Assembly: GCA_032622095.1 (NCBI GenBank)
Contig: CP136061.1
Coordinates: 94,423,345-94,487,344, forward strand
Origin: Siphonodentalium dalli
Taxonomy: Eukaryota > Mollusca > Scaphopoda > Gadilida > Siphonodentaliidae
Reading direction: 5' to 3'
DNA: 64,000 nucleotides
Made by a program: the position numbers and the translations under genes. The notes beneath the pieces were generated by a model that saw nothing but the letters and a program-made list of their open reading frames with translations, was not told the DNA's origin and made no database searches. Shown piece by piece: positions 37,201 to 47,538 of this stretch; within the stretch, counting starts at the first letter, position 1; every line of letters begins with the position of its first letter.

Positions 37201-40200
37201 CTGTAAATATCTAGGCGATAAACACTATATGGATTCCCATTCATCCATCTATGCGGATAATCAGATGCGTGGCTCGACAGAAAGTTTTGGGCTTTCTGTA
37301 GAACTTAGCTAGCTGCTCATCCGCATGCATGAATGTGAACTAAGTAACTAAATGTCTGCCAATAAGCACAGTGAGTATCCAGGTATATTCAGTTTATATT
37401 GATTACTTATATAGTCATGCTATGATATTTACACTTGGCTTCTATGTTAGTGTATTAAAATATATATGTATGGTTCCCGGAATCAATTATACAATATAGT
37501 CACAACGGGTGAACGAAATGGCAGTCAACGGCTCGACTTAATTTAATTGAGATGTTAAATTTAGTCTGGCATTCATAGTTGTTTAGTATAAATACTAAAA
37601 TTGACGATATATGAACCTATCATTTGTAGCTAAAACTAAACACACGGGTGTGAAGAAATCAACTGTTAGTTCCGTTTGAGATCGATTAGTTTACTCCATC
37701 CAACACTATTTCACATGATAGTACGACATTTTACTTCGGACGACAATTAAGCTAGTAGTGGTGTCAGAATTAAACTGCGATTATACTCATCGAATTTAAA
37801 CAAGCCATCGACCGGAACCATATGTACATATCTATTATATATATTGCTATATTATGTCTCTTGTATATATACTTCTAGTTAATATCTCAATATCCGTTAT
37901 GTAATATGTAATGTATTTACTTGGATGAGAGAATAAAGCATATCAAGTTAGTTGTTTTCCTTGTATATATATATAATTTTTGTATGCAAAAGTATTCAAT
38001 AAACGGAATATCCAGTTTATATAAAATTTTGTAATATATAATGTTAAACATAACCAAACTAAATGAATATCCAGCCACAGGAACCGTATTATGTTCACAA
38101 TTTACTATATAACCTGCTATAGTTAATATATATGTGACCAATTAGTTTTTGAGACTTGAGTACCTAAACATACTTTATGATTATTGACTGATGATGGGAC
38201 AGGGTGTTTGAAAATGTATTTATCCGTTACATATATCCCGATGTTTTGGTTTTGGATTGCGAATATAATTGATGCGTGACCAGATTAATTGTTTGACAAC
38301 GAAGGTTCCTGGACCGAATAACACATTTAATTCATTATCAATAAACATAGGTAAACAATGAATGTTAGTAATAGCATATAATTAAAGAAATCTTTATTGC
38401 ATGATAATGTTTTAACGACAACTATCAGACGAAACTGGAAATATGAACAAATTAACATGGATTCAACCAACGGAAATAGACTGGAATAACAAAGTAATAC
38501 TACAATGAATATGGAATAAGAGAACGAATGACATGACATACACTTAATTAAACTACCGAACATACAACGAGAACATAAAAACAATGATTATCCCTGATTA
38601 TGCCATGAATTTATGTTCGTCTTTATATATAGTATTATCAAATAGTATATTGGCATATCTATAACAGCCATTTGTGTATTGTAACGCATTTGACAGAGTG
38701 TGTATATGTGAACACGATCGTTAATAGTTCATCTACCGGATTATACGGATGGTGACTCAATTGTTAGTGCAAACAGGCCAATATTATGTGAGCGTCAACG
38801 CGATGTGGGCGTTACCATTAATAGACAAATTCATAAAAATTCTTTGTGTCTTAATAAATTTACAAACAAACCACGGAGAAGTTATTTTTTTGTTATTGAT
38901 TCAAATTTTAGCATTTATAATATCCCGAAACTCAATGTATACGGTTTTAAAATGAGTTTAGGGCGCGGAAAACATGAAATGTTGGCGTTAACACCTGCAC
39001 GAAAATAGGAAATTGGACGCGATTTTGAATTGCGAACGCGAAATTCTCATTATAAGCAATTCTTTCCGATTTTCGGTTTCTGTATTTGTTGAGATTTGCA
39101 GGTCGCATAGCTCCTTTGCTTATAATACTACATCGAAATCGATTGTATTTATTTAAAAAACGATGTCGAAGTAGCGAGTCGAACTTTATTTACAGTTATT
39201 TTGATGTAGGGTTACCCTTCCGGTGACGTAGGTTCCAGGCCCTGCAATTAAGAGATATCTCCAAATGACTAAGATATCTCCTATATAGTGAATTAAGAGG
39301 GTAGCCAGTGTTTTCGACCCACTGTGAATTCGACCCAAAGTGATTTAGACCCCATTTGGTGGCAGAGATCCGTGGCTGTTCGTTCCACTTCACACAGGCT
39401 GTTTGGTGGAAATTCAAGATGTTGGACTTGATGCTACTGCATACAAGACAGATGACGCCACAAAGAGTTTGTTAAAAAAATTCATGGCACTGAGTTTCAT
39501 TCCACACAATAAGATCGAGCGGGAATTTAGGGTGTTAACATCCACAAGATACGTATAGGATATCGTGTATATATATACATGCATACGGAATATCACGTTT
39601 TGTCGGGGCCGTTTGCAAACGACATATCGCAACCATTTAGGTATGACCATGTTACGATATTCCGTATAAAGTGAGTAGGATATATTATGCTGTGGAGTTG
39701 GAAGTCGCGGCCAATGAAAGCCATGTTGGTGGATGACGACATTTGACGGTACTGTTCTCACTTCGAGACAAATAATGTTTTATAAATGACTATATATGCA
39801 CATTATGAGATCGCGCGGTTGTGCTACCGTTAGGTGAACAAATTTATAAATGAGCAATTAGTTTCATTCAATCGCCTTTTTTATGACTAATGAATAAGAT
39901 TTAGAGAATTTTGTATATCGTGCTAAAATAAGTTGACTTATTTTCCGTTTCCGGATTTTTTTTTACTATTACGGTCACAGCAAGCTTCCCCAGCGTCGTG
40001 TCGTTAATCTCTTACTGGCACTGGATTACAATGATCCGCTAATTCAGACAAGTAGCCTACCATAGCACGCACTCTTTATCGCTTAGTGTGTCTGTTTCCA
40101 ATTTGTACTTGTACAATATAGATTCATCCCACACCACAAATGCCTCTAAGATCAGGGACCACAGAAGCAGAAAATGGCAAGGGGGCAAAAGCAGTCCGAG

Positions 40201-40970
40201 AGCCTAGAAATTCTCAATGACAGTTTTTGTTATTTTATAACCCGAAAAAGATGATAAATGACAGTGTTAAATTGTTAATGATAACAAAATGAATTGGGTA
40301 GCACATAGATTTGTTTGAATTAGATAGTCCTTATTTGTTATACTGGTCATTATATTTTGAAATATTTAGAACGGGAATTTTTTCTTATGACATGTAAACA
40401 GATGTAAAAAGGATTTTTATCACGTGAGAAAAGATTGTTTCTTACGTGAGAAAAGATTGTTTCTTACGTGAGAAAATATTGTTCTTTCTTACGTGAGAAA
40501 TCTTTATGGTGCTATTTTTACCCGCCATAGAAATCAATAAAATGTCCCATTGGTCTGCTGCTATGACTTTAAATAACGCTTATACATTCTTTCAATCCAC
40601 AAAAGAAAAGATACTGCAGACGGTCTTGTATTTATTAAGTTCGGTATATGCTGATGTTGTAATGTCAAATGTGTCTCATTGTACCCCATGTATGGGGCAT
40701 AATGCGACGGATTGGGTAAGTCGACGGGGAGTAATGGTGTTCATAAATTGGTGCTTCCCAGGCAAGTGTGAGCAATAACATGTATACTAGAATTATTTAT
40801 CTAACTTTTAGTTTAATAAGTTGTGCCCTTCCATTGTGTTTAGTGGCATGGTGGGTCTAATGTGCTTATGTGTCTCATTATGCCCCACATTACCCTAACT
40901 TCCATATATGTCGAGAAAAATAAAAGCGACCACACAATCCCTATCCGAAACAAAGACAATTTACGGACCT
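37201..40970. other. AT-rich intergenic stretch left of the palindromic element
   Basis: No gene is supported in 3.8 kb. The only tandem structure seen is at 40420-40505. Short open frames here are not gene-like. Confidence 0.4.
40420..40505 (+). repeat. 22-bp tandem repeat, about four units
   Basis: Unit CTTACGTGAGAAAAGATTGTTT or close variants. Each unit contains ACGTGAGAAA. Confidence 0.85.
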
Positions 40971-40976
40971 CACAGC
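40971..40976 (+). repeat. Target-site duplication CACAGC, left
   Basis: CACAGC immediately precedes the first base of the giant inverted repeat. The same six bases immediately follow its last base (52145-52150). Flanks beyond these six bases do not match each other. Confidence 0.8.
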
Positions 40977-41003
40977 AGAAGATAGAGCGTCTCGTTACCG
41001 TCA

Positions 41004-41059
41004 CATCTAAAAATAGAATCTTTGGGTCTAAAATTGGTTGTACTAAAATATTCCCAAAA
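41004..41059 (+). repeat. 56-bp end motif, outer left copy
   Basis: Identical to 46454-46509 in the same orientation. It starts CATCTAAAAATAGAATC and is followed by A-rich TTTCAAAA-type DNA in both places. The right arm has both copies inverted. Confidence 0.85.
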
Positions 41060-41605
41060 TAACAAAACCCAAAAAAAAATTCAAAAATTCCAAAATTTAT
41101 TTTTTCCAAAAAATTTCAAAACCCTAAAATTATTTTTTCCAAAAAATTTCAAAACTTCCAAAAAATTTTAAAACCCCAAAATTTCAAAAGAAAAAATTTC
41201 AAAACCCCTCAAAATTATTTCTCTAAAAAAAAATTTAAATAAAAAATTTATAACGAGTTTTTCGGTTTCTGATAATCTCGATATTAAAAAATATCGAATG
41301 TTAAATTATTTGCGCGTAATATCTTTCGTTATTTTTTTGTTCAACCAATGTTTCAATGTATTTATTAATCGATGTTTAGAAATATCTTTATACCAATTAT
41401 ATGTGTATGGACAGTCGCTGTAATGTTGGACATTGTGACCAACGGTATGAATGCATACATTCCAGTGTTTAACGGACGCAGTTCATATAATTGTCATACC
41501 TGAAAATAGACACCATTACTTTTACATAAATAATAAAGAGCGTTTATTCTTTACTTATCTCTATATGAAGTTATTGAGTATATGACAGGCGTGTATTTTC
41601 GTGAA

Positions 41606-41812
41606 TTATTGGAAGTATTGAAATGTACTATGTTGAATCACTAACGGTCGAAAATGGTAAGGCGAAATTACAACCCCCCAGAATGAACTGTCATATTGAA
41701 TGAATGATGATTTAATCTCAGCCATTTTTACATGGAACATGAGCGATGTACACGCAATCACACACGCCACATTGGTGTTAACAATGTGTCTTTCACACCT
41801 TTGCTTTACCAA
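41606..41812 (-). CDS. 68-codon frame near the end of the left arm
   Basis: Small open frame, identical to 51309-51515 in the other arm. No domain is recognised. It is followed downstream (toward the terminus) by a poly(A) hexamer next to the string AAACGCTCTTTATT. Its last codons overlap a string (CTTCCAATAATTC) that also occurs just before the 189-residue gene, which suggests a shared regulatory or duplicated segment. Being open in both arms says little because the arms are near-identical. Coding status is uncertain. Confidence 0.3.
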   Translation of the reverse strand: MVKQRCERHIVNTNVACVIACTSLMFHVKMAEIKSSFIQYDSSFWGVVISPYHFRPLVIQHSTFQYFQ

Positions 41813-42315
41813 ATGAATTATATTATTTCCCCGGTCACAGCTATATGGTATTCAGAAAACATATCGATTTGAGCAGAAATAGTTGTTTAACGGGTTAGTA
41901 TCAATTAAGGTTGATAAACTGTGTCATTCACACGATAATTAGTTAGCCAAAAACATGCATACATATTAAGTCAGGTCGTGAGACACTCAATTATAGAAAT
42001 TGCTTTTGATGACATTGTTATAATAACATTACGTAATAACCCCTTATCACTCCAGTCACACTTACGATCATTTTGTATGCCGAAAACTCCAGGTAGCACC
42101 GATGATGTAACATTATATCACTGCTATTGTACCAATGATAGGTTCAGACATGTCAACAGCTACAGGCATTATCATAGGGTTATACTGTCTTGCATGTACA
42201 CACGCTATGACATCATTAAAGGCGGACAATCCACTCACGGTGTGACAACAGATACAGACATAGGCATAGTGTTATACTATCTTACATGTACACACGCTAT
42301 GACATCATTCGAAGG

Positions 42316-42700
42316 GGCAATAGACTCAAGGAGTTAATGTGACACGAAACAAGGGACGTGATGTAATATTGGTGTTTGAATCTTAAAGGAACACAAGACA
42401 CTCTAAAGGGACATGCATTATGAATGAATGTTAACAATACAAGCGCACGAATGAAGAGCGTTGAACATATACGAAATTACTACACGAATGAATTGAACCT
42501 TGAAATTTATATTTTCAAATCTTACCAACAACAGCTACAGACATAATCATAGTATTATACTGTCTTGCATGTACACACGCTATGACATCATTAAAGGCGG
42601 ACAATCCACTCACGGTGTGACAACAGATACGGACATAGGCATGGTGTTATACAGTCTTCTATGTACCCACGCTATGACACCATTAACGTACATTGGATGT
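42316..42700 (+). repeat. 100-bp-type repeats, outer block of the left arm
   Basis: Units contain GCTATGACATCATT, AGGCGGACAATCC, CACTCACGGTGTGAC and ATACAGACATAGGC. The block recurs at about 44600-44975 and, inverted, in the right arm (about 48430-48830 and 50440-50790). A further unit cluster lies at 42130-42310. Confidence 0.75.
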
Positions 42701-42730
42701 TAGGTATATGACTCTTGAGTATGTACCGAT

Positions 42731-43812
42731 CAATGAGCAAATGAGCAAAAAACTGAGCAAATGAGCAAGAAAATGAGCAAATGAGCAATAAAAATGAGCA
42801 AATGAGCATAAAAATGAGCAAATGAGCAAGAAAATGAGCAAATGAGCAAGAAAATGAGCAAATGAGCAATAAAAATGAGCAAATGAGCAAGAAAATGAGC
42901 AAATGAGCAAGAAAATGAGCAAATGAGCATAAAAATGAGCAAATGAGCAAAAAAATGAGCAAATGAGCAATAAAAATGAGCAAATGAGCAAGAAAATGAG
43001 CAAATGAGCAAGAAAATGAGCAAATGAGCAATAAAAATGAGCAAATGAGCAAAAAAATGAGCAAATGAGCAAGAAAATGAGCAAATGAGCAATAAAAATG
43101 AGCAAATGAGCAAATAAATGAGCAAATGAGCAAGAAAATGAGCAAATGAGCAATAAAAATGAGCAAATGAGCAAATAAATGAGCAAATGAGCAATAAAAA
43201 TGAGCAAATGAGCAAGAAAATGAGCAAATGAGCAATAAAAATGAGCAAATGAGCAAGAAAATGAGCAAATGAGCAAGAAAATGAGCAAATGAGCATAAAA
43301 ATGAGCAAATGAGCAAAAAAATGAGCAAATGAGCAATAAAAATGAGCAAATGAGCAAGAAAATGAGCAAATGAGCAAGAAAATGAGCAAATGAGCAATAA
43401 AAATGAGCAAATGAGCAAAAAAATGAGCAAATGAGCAAGAAAATGAGCAAATGAGCAATAAAAATGAGCAAATGAGCAAATAAATGAGCAAATGAGCAAG
43501 AAAATGAGCAAATGAGCAATAAAAATGAGCAAATGAGCAAATAAATGAGCAAAAAAATGAGCAAATGAGCAAATAAATGAGCAAATGAGCAATAAAAATG
43601 AGCAAATGAGCAAAAAAATGAGCAAATGAGCAATAAAAATGAGCAAATGAGCAAATAAATGAGCAAATGAGCAAAAAAATGAGCAAATGAGCAAATAAAT
43701 GAGCAAATGAGCAAGAAAATGAGCAAATGAGCAAATAAATGAGCAAATGAGCAAAAAAATGAGCAATAAAATGAGCAAATGAGCAATAAAAATGAGCAAA
43801 TGAGCAAAAAAA
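42731..43812 (+). repeat. Minisatellite (ATGAGCAAATGAGCAA..)n, left arm
   Basis: About 1,080 bp of units of roughly 20 bp, ATGAGCAAATGAGCAA followed by TAAAA, GAAA, AAAA or TAA. On the minus strand all three frames are open (LICSFAHF-type hydrophobic repeats), because the unit lacks stops in any phase. It is about 280 bp longer than in the right arm. Confidence 0.95.
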
Positions 43813-44599
43813 TGGGCATACCTGTATGTAGGTCTACCAGTGGATGAATAGTCTGCCGGAGAAGTACTGTGTAGACAGGTCTTGTCAGTAAGAGAGTCAG
43901 ACGATAAGTGAAGGCTCGGCTATTAAAACATAGTAATGCGATAGCGAACATCAAACGAGTCTGCGCACGCATATCTGTCAAAGGATACGATGGCAGTCAT
44001 TGGTCAATTTATCCCCGGTGTCAGCTCAGTACCCAATCGGGACGAAGCCGAAGGTCAACTCATTTTTTTTTTGCTCATTATAGTACGTCACTTGGACATT
44101 TTATCAGTTTATCACGTGATCACTAAATGTGGCAATCGGGTATCCACCGATGCCTGCAATTTATTATTTATAATAATTGGACTCATTGATCTCACGTAAA
44201 TAATACTCTTAGTTGTTCCAATAAAATAGTTATCAAATTCGATCACCAATAGATTTGACTGTGGAATATAATGACCTTTAACTTATTTATCGATCTATGT
44301 TAGAACATGGTCTTAACAAAAAACTTGACCATAACAAAAATTACCTTACATTTATGCATGAATCTAATTAGACCATACGTAAATATTGTCAGCTTATCGT
44401 CTGATGAGCAAATCCGATGTTTATCAAAAATAGTACAACTTCCAGTTGGTAATTACTCTTACGAATGAAGAGCGTTGAACATATACGAAATTACTACACG
44501 AATGAACTGAAATTTATATTTTCACATCTTACCAACAACAGATACAGACATAGTCATAGTGTTATACTATCTTACATGTACCCATGCTATGACATCATT

Positions 44600-44975
44600 C
44601 GAAGGGGCAATACACTCAAGGAGTTAAAGTGACACGAAACAAGGGACGTGATGTAATATTGGTGTTTGAATCTTAAAGGAACACAAGACACTCTAAAGGG
44701 ACACTCATTATGAATGAATGTTAACAATACAAACGCACGAATGAAGAGCGTTGAACATATACGAAATTACTACACGAATGAATTGAACCTTGAAATTTAT
44801 ATTTCACATCTTACCAACAACAGCTACATGCATTATCATAGGGTTATACTGTCTTGCATATACACACGCTATGACATCATTAAAGGCGGACAATCCACTC
44901 ACGGTGTGACAACAGATACAGACATAGGCATAGTGTTATACAGTCTTCTATGTACCAATGCTATGACATAATTAA
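44600..44975 (+). repeat. 100-bp-type repeats, inner block of the left arm
   Basis: Direct copy of about 42316-42700 at high identity; a partial third copy precedes it at about 44455-44600. Confidence 0.75.
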
Positions 44976-45104
44976 AGGGGGATAATACACGCACGGTGTG
45001 GAATGTTAAAGTGACACGCGGTAAGGGACGTGATGTAATATTGGTGAAACCCCCCTCCCCACTTATAGATATATAACGAAGACGAGAATAACATGTTGAT
45101 GAAG

Positions 45105-45110
45105 TTTATT
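45105..45110 (-). terminator. Poly(A) signal AATAAA of the left cassette
   Basis: AATAAA on the minus strand, 5 nt after the stop of the 189-residue gene. Mirror of 48295-48300. Confidence 0.6.
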
Positions 45111-45115
45111 GAAAT

Positions 45116-45685
45116 TTAATCATTGTCTGAATCTTCGACCGTTAGATTTACTTCTAAGAGTTTCTTGAATTTTCTCATCGCTTCATCTGCAGCCCATTCA
45201 TTATTATATCCGTGTTTGGTCAGTTTGACCATTTTCTTCATGATCATGGTATGTATGCGTGATGTTTTCAATCGATACTGGTATTCTATTAATCGTCTAT
45301 AACTTTTGAGAAACAGAGCAAACTCTGTGTCGATGGTATCCTCTTTTCCCGACATGTTCTCATCTCCCGAAATGCTCTCTTCTTCTTTCACATCATTGGT
45401 GACGCGTTTCATCATACTTTTGAATGTGTCCATCTCGTTGACACATCGCGCAGCTTTCTTAAGACCGAATACCGTTCTACTACCGACGCCATTACCATCT
45501 TCTGAATCTGATAGCGTTCCACGTTCATCTTCATCTGAATCTAGAACCGCTTCGTCAGATTCATCGGTATCTTCTCCGAAGAGAGTTGGTTTTGTCTCGG
45601 ACATAACTCCGTGTTTAATCTGTTTATGTCTTTGTAGATTGTAGTTCGTCGATAAAATAATGCCACATAAATCACACCCGTGCAT
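45116..45685 (-). CDS. 189-residue single C2H2-finger acidic protein (left arm)
   Basis: Residues 4-25 form one C2H2 zinc finger (CDLC, 12 residues, H-x4-H, so C-x2-C-x12-H-x4-H). Residues about 35-62 are strongly acidic (DESDEAVLDSDEDERG), and the C-terminal half is helical and basic. Single-finger acidic proteins of this kind are common next to Polinton-type gene sets in invertebrates (recollection, not checked). The start ATG overlaps the end of the 64-codon frame by 14 bp. A TTATAAG box lies about 30 bp upstream and AATAAA just after the stop, so it looks like its own transcription unit. It differs from the right-arm copy by one visible residue (N against S). Role unknown; nucleic-acid binding is inferred from the finger. 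Confidence 0.7.
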   Translation of the reverse strand: MHGCDLCGIILSTNYNLQRHKQIKHGVMSETKPTLFGEDTDESDEAVLDSDEDERGTLSDSEDGNGVGSRTVFGLKKAARCVNEMDTFKSMMKRVTNDVKEEESISGDENMSGKEDTIDTEFALFLKSYRRLIEYQYRLKTSRIHTMIMKKMVKLTKHGYNNEWAADEAMRKFKKLLEVNLTVEDSDND

Positions 45686-45866
45686 TATCGCGAATTATTG
45701 GAAGAACCATCACTCTTATAAGTAGCGATAAAAAGAGAGAATAAGGTGCGGTATACAACCGTCGCTCTAAGAGTACGTTCGTCCCGGGGCTAGGGTATAG
45801 ATATTTGACCGCCGGTGATTCAATTAATGCCAATTTATCAGTATGGTACTCTATGTATTCATTCAT
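45672..45866 (-). CDS. 64-codon frame between the 108- and 189-residue genes (left arm)
   Basis: Starts 7 bp after the stop of the 108-residue gene and overlaps the start of the 189-residue gene by 14 bp. It contains a tyrosine-rich N-terminal part and a hydrophobic stretch (LFLSLLIRVMVLPII) near the C-terminus. No family is recognised. Part of this region must also serve as promoter of the 189-residue gene, so it may be a non-coding spacer that happens to be open. Confidence 0.35.
   Translation of the reverse strand: MNEYIEYHTDKLALIESPAVKYLYPSPGTNVLLERRLYTAPYSLFLSLLIRVMVLPIIRDNARV
45713..45722 (-). promoter_or_regulatory. TTATAAGAG box before the 189-residue gene (left arm)
   Basis: CTTATAAGAG on the minus strand, about 28-37 bp upstream of the ATG. 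The core recurs before the 108-residue gene. Confidence 0.5.
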
Positions 45867-45873
45867 GATTTGG

Positions 45874-46200
45874 CTAATCGTATGACACTGCTCTTTTCAT
45901 TTTCTTCTTATTATTATTAGACAAACCTCCATCAGACACTCTCTTGTTGGTTTGTTTGGACGCTTTACGTGTGTTTGTCAACTTATTTGCTGCAACTTCA
46001 GCCTTAGCCATTTCAATCGCTTGAGCGATGGGTGTCACCACGTTAATAAGTGGTTTTAGAACGTCTTCTTCACTATCACTAGTTTTAGTTTTGTCAATAA
46101 AGTATCGACCCTGATTATCTGGCATTAACTTCCCATCAACCATATCTCTGAAATGTTTTCTCCACATTTCAATATCTGCTGGAATATACGGGATCGACAT
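45874..46200 (-). CDS. 108-residue basic protein (left arm)
   Basis: N-terminal part reads IPADIEMWRKHFRDMVDGK, then PDNQGRYFID. A middle part has INVVTPIAQAIEMAKAEV. The C-terminal third is Lys/Asn-rich (NNNKKKMKRA) and looks like a nuclear-localisation or DNA-binding tail. A W-x-x-x-F..M..GK and VTP-x-AQAIE-x-AK pattern is, as far as I recall, shared by small proteins of Polinton/adintovirus-like elements, but no search was made. It is first in the three-gene cassette, with a TATA-like box about 65 bp upstream. The right-arm copy is identical as read. Function unknown. Confidence 0.65.
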   Translation of the reverse strand: MSIPYIPADIEMWRKHFRDMVDGKLMPDNQGRYFIDKTKTSDSEEDVLKPLINVVTPIAQAIEMAKAEVAANKLTNTRKASKQTNKRVSDGGLSNNNKKKMKRAVSYD

Positions 46201-46453
46201 GTTTCTTCAAAATGTACAAGTCACTCTTTTTTCTGCATTTTATTTTAGAAAGTTTATCGCCTCTTATAAAAATCGATTATTGGCCATGAATGCCAAATGC
46301 ACCATGATAGTTATCGATGTCAATAATGCGTTTCGTTGAGATCTTGATTGAGTATGCACCAATCAATGAGCAAATAAATGAGCAAGCAGGATGTTATGTC
46401 GCTTGGTGGCGGAGGTAGCATCACCAAATTACCCTCGGGGGACCTCATTCTGC

Positions 46454-46509
46454 CATCTAAAAATAGAATCTTTGGGTCTAAAATTGGTTGTACTAAAATA
46501 TTCCCAAAA
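46454..46509 (+). repeat. 56-bp end motif, inner left copy
   Basis: Exact repeat of 41004-41059, 5,450 bp further in. Confidence 0.85.
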
Positions 46510-46625
46510 ACCCAAAACTTCAAAAATTTCAAAAAACTTCAAAAATTTCAAAAAATTTCAAAAACTTCAAAAATTTCAAAAACTTCAAAAATTTCAAAAA
46601 ACTTCAAAAATTTCAAAAACTTCAA
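46510..46625 (+). repeat. A-rich tandem repeat, AAAACTTCAAAAATTTC
   Basis: About seven units of 16-17 bp. The mirror image is at about 46786-46905. Confidence 0.85.
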
Positions 46626-46626
46626 A

Positions 46627-46782
46627 AATAAGACCCCGGCGGCGGCGGCGGCGGCGGCGCCGGTATTTTACTGCGGCGGCGGTGCCTCCGCCGCCGCCGC
46701 CGGGGTCCGCCGCCGGCGGACCCCGCAGTAAAATACCGGCGGCGGCGCCGCCGCCGCCTCCGCCGCCGGGGTCTTATTTTTG
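46627..46782. repeat. GC-rich palindrome centre with CGG/CCG runs
   Basis: Runs of (GGC)n and (GCC)n on both sides of the symmetry centre at about 46712-46714, where TCCGCC and GGCGGA flank three bases. The surrounding CGG blocks differ slightly in length and order between sides. This is the only strongly GC-rich stretch in the window. Confidence 0.9.
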
Positions 46783-47133
46783 AAGTTTTTGAAATTTTTG
46801 AAGTTTTTTGAAATTTTTGAAGTTTTTGAAATTTTTGAAGTTTTTGAAATTTTTTGAAATTTTTGAAGTTTTTTGAAATTTTTGAAGTTTTGGGTTTTTG
46901 GGAATATTTTAGTACAACCAATTTTAGACCCAAAGATTCTATTTTTAGATGGCAGAATGAGGTCCCCCGAGGGTAATTTGGTGATGCTACCTCCGCCACC
47001 AAGCGACATAACATCCTGCTTGCTCATTTATTTGCTCATTGATTGGTGCATACTCAATCAAGATCTCAACGAAACGCATTATTGACATCGATAACTATCA
47101 TGGTGCATTTGGCATTCATGGCCAATAATCGAT

Positions 47134-47146
47134 TTTTATAAGAGGC
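47134..47146 (+). promoter_or_regulatory. TATA-like box before the 108-residue gene (right arm)
   Basis: TTTTATAAGAGGC about 60-70 bp upstream of the ATG at 47205. The TTATAAGAG core is shared with the box before the 189-residue gene. Confidence 0.5.
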
Positions 47147-47204
47147 GATAAACTTTCTAAAATAAAATGCAGAAAAAAGAGTGACTTGTACATTTTGAAG
47201 AAAC

Positions 47205-47531
47205 ATGTCGATCCCGTATATTCCAGCAGATATTGAAATGTGGAGAAAACATTTCAGAGATATGGTTGATGGGAAGTTAATGCCAGATAATCAGGGTCGA
47301 TACTTTATTGACAAAACTAAAACTAGTGATAGTGAAGAAGACGTTCTAAAACCACTTATTAACGTGGTGACACCCATCGCTCAAGCGATTGAAATGGCTA
47401 AGGCTGAAGTTGCAGCAAATAAGTTGACAAACACACGTAAAGCGTCCAAACAAACCAACAAGAGAGTGTCTGATGGAGGTTTGTCTAATAATAATAAGAA
47501 GAAAATGAAAAGAGCAGTGTCATACGATTAG
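47205..47531 (+). CDS. 108-residue basic protein (right arm)
   Basis: Mirror copy of 45874-46200, identical as read: IEMWRKHFRDMVDGK near the N-terminus, VTPIAQAIEMAKAEV in the middle and a lysine-rich C-terminus. It is the first gene right of the palindrome centre and is followed 7 bp later by the 64-codon frame. Maintenance of two identical copies is expected from intramolecular gene conversion or recent origin and does not by itself prove function. The compact layout, TATA-like box and shared poly(A) signal argue that it was a working gene of the ancestral element. Confidence 0.65.
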   Translation: MSIPYIPADIEMWRKHFRDMVDGKLMPDNQGRYFIDKTKTSDSEEDVLKPLINVVTPIAQAIEMAKAEVAANKLTNTRKASKQTNKRVSDGGLSNNNKKKMKRAVSYD

Positions 47532-47538
47532 CCAAATC

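Larger units (their letters stand above)
40977..46711 (+). repeat. Left arm of the palindrome
   Basis: Order from end to centre: AG terminus, 56-bp end motif (41004-41059), A-rich tract, 68-codon frame (minus), 100-bp-type repeats, minisatellite, second block of these repeats, three-gene cassette (minus), half a D hairpin, second 56-bp motif (46454-46509), A-rich tract, GC-rich centre. Confidence 0.9.
46201..47204. promoter_or_regulatory. Central divergent region between the two cassettes
   Basis: About 1 kb separating the two outward-facing 108-residue genes. It contains TTTTATAAGAGGC boxes on each side (about 46260-46272 on minus, 47134-47146 on plus), half D hairpins, the inner 56-bp motifs, A-rich tracts and the GC-rich palindrome centre. 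Confidence 0.55.

Noticed and set aside
41978-42337. 119-codon frame in each arm (mirror 50784-51143)
   Set aside because: Its second half is translated from the 100-bp-type repeats, and it opposes the direction of the cassette. No supporting signal was seen.
42731-43812. CRISPR-like regularity of the 20-bp units
   Set aside because: There are no unique spacers, the units are contiguous and the genome is eukaryotic.
42672-43981. Open frames of 338-432 codons coding for LICSFAHF-type repeats on the minus strand (and the mirror set at 49424-50449)
   Set aside because: All three frames are open because of the minisatellite unit. No promoter or conserved unit phase is visible; kept as a repeat with an oddity note.
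46378-47027. Frames with poly-Lys/Phe and poly-Arg/Ala/Pro runs around the palindrome centre
   Set aside because: They are translations of the A-rich tandem repeat and CGG runs, with no unique sequence between.
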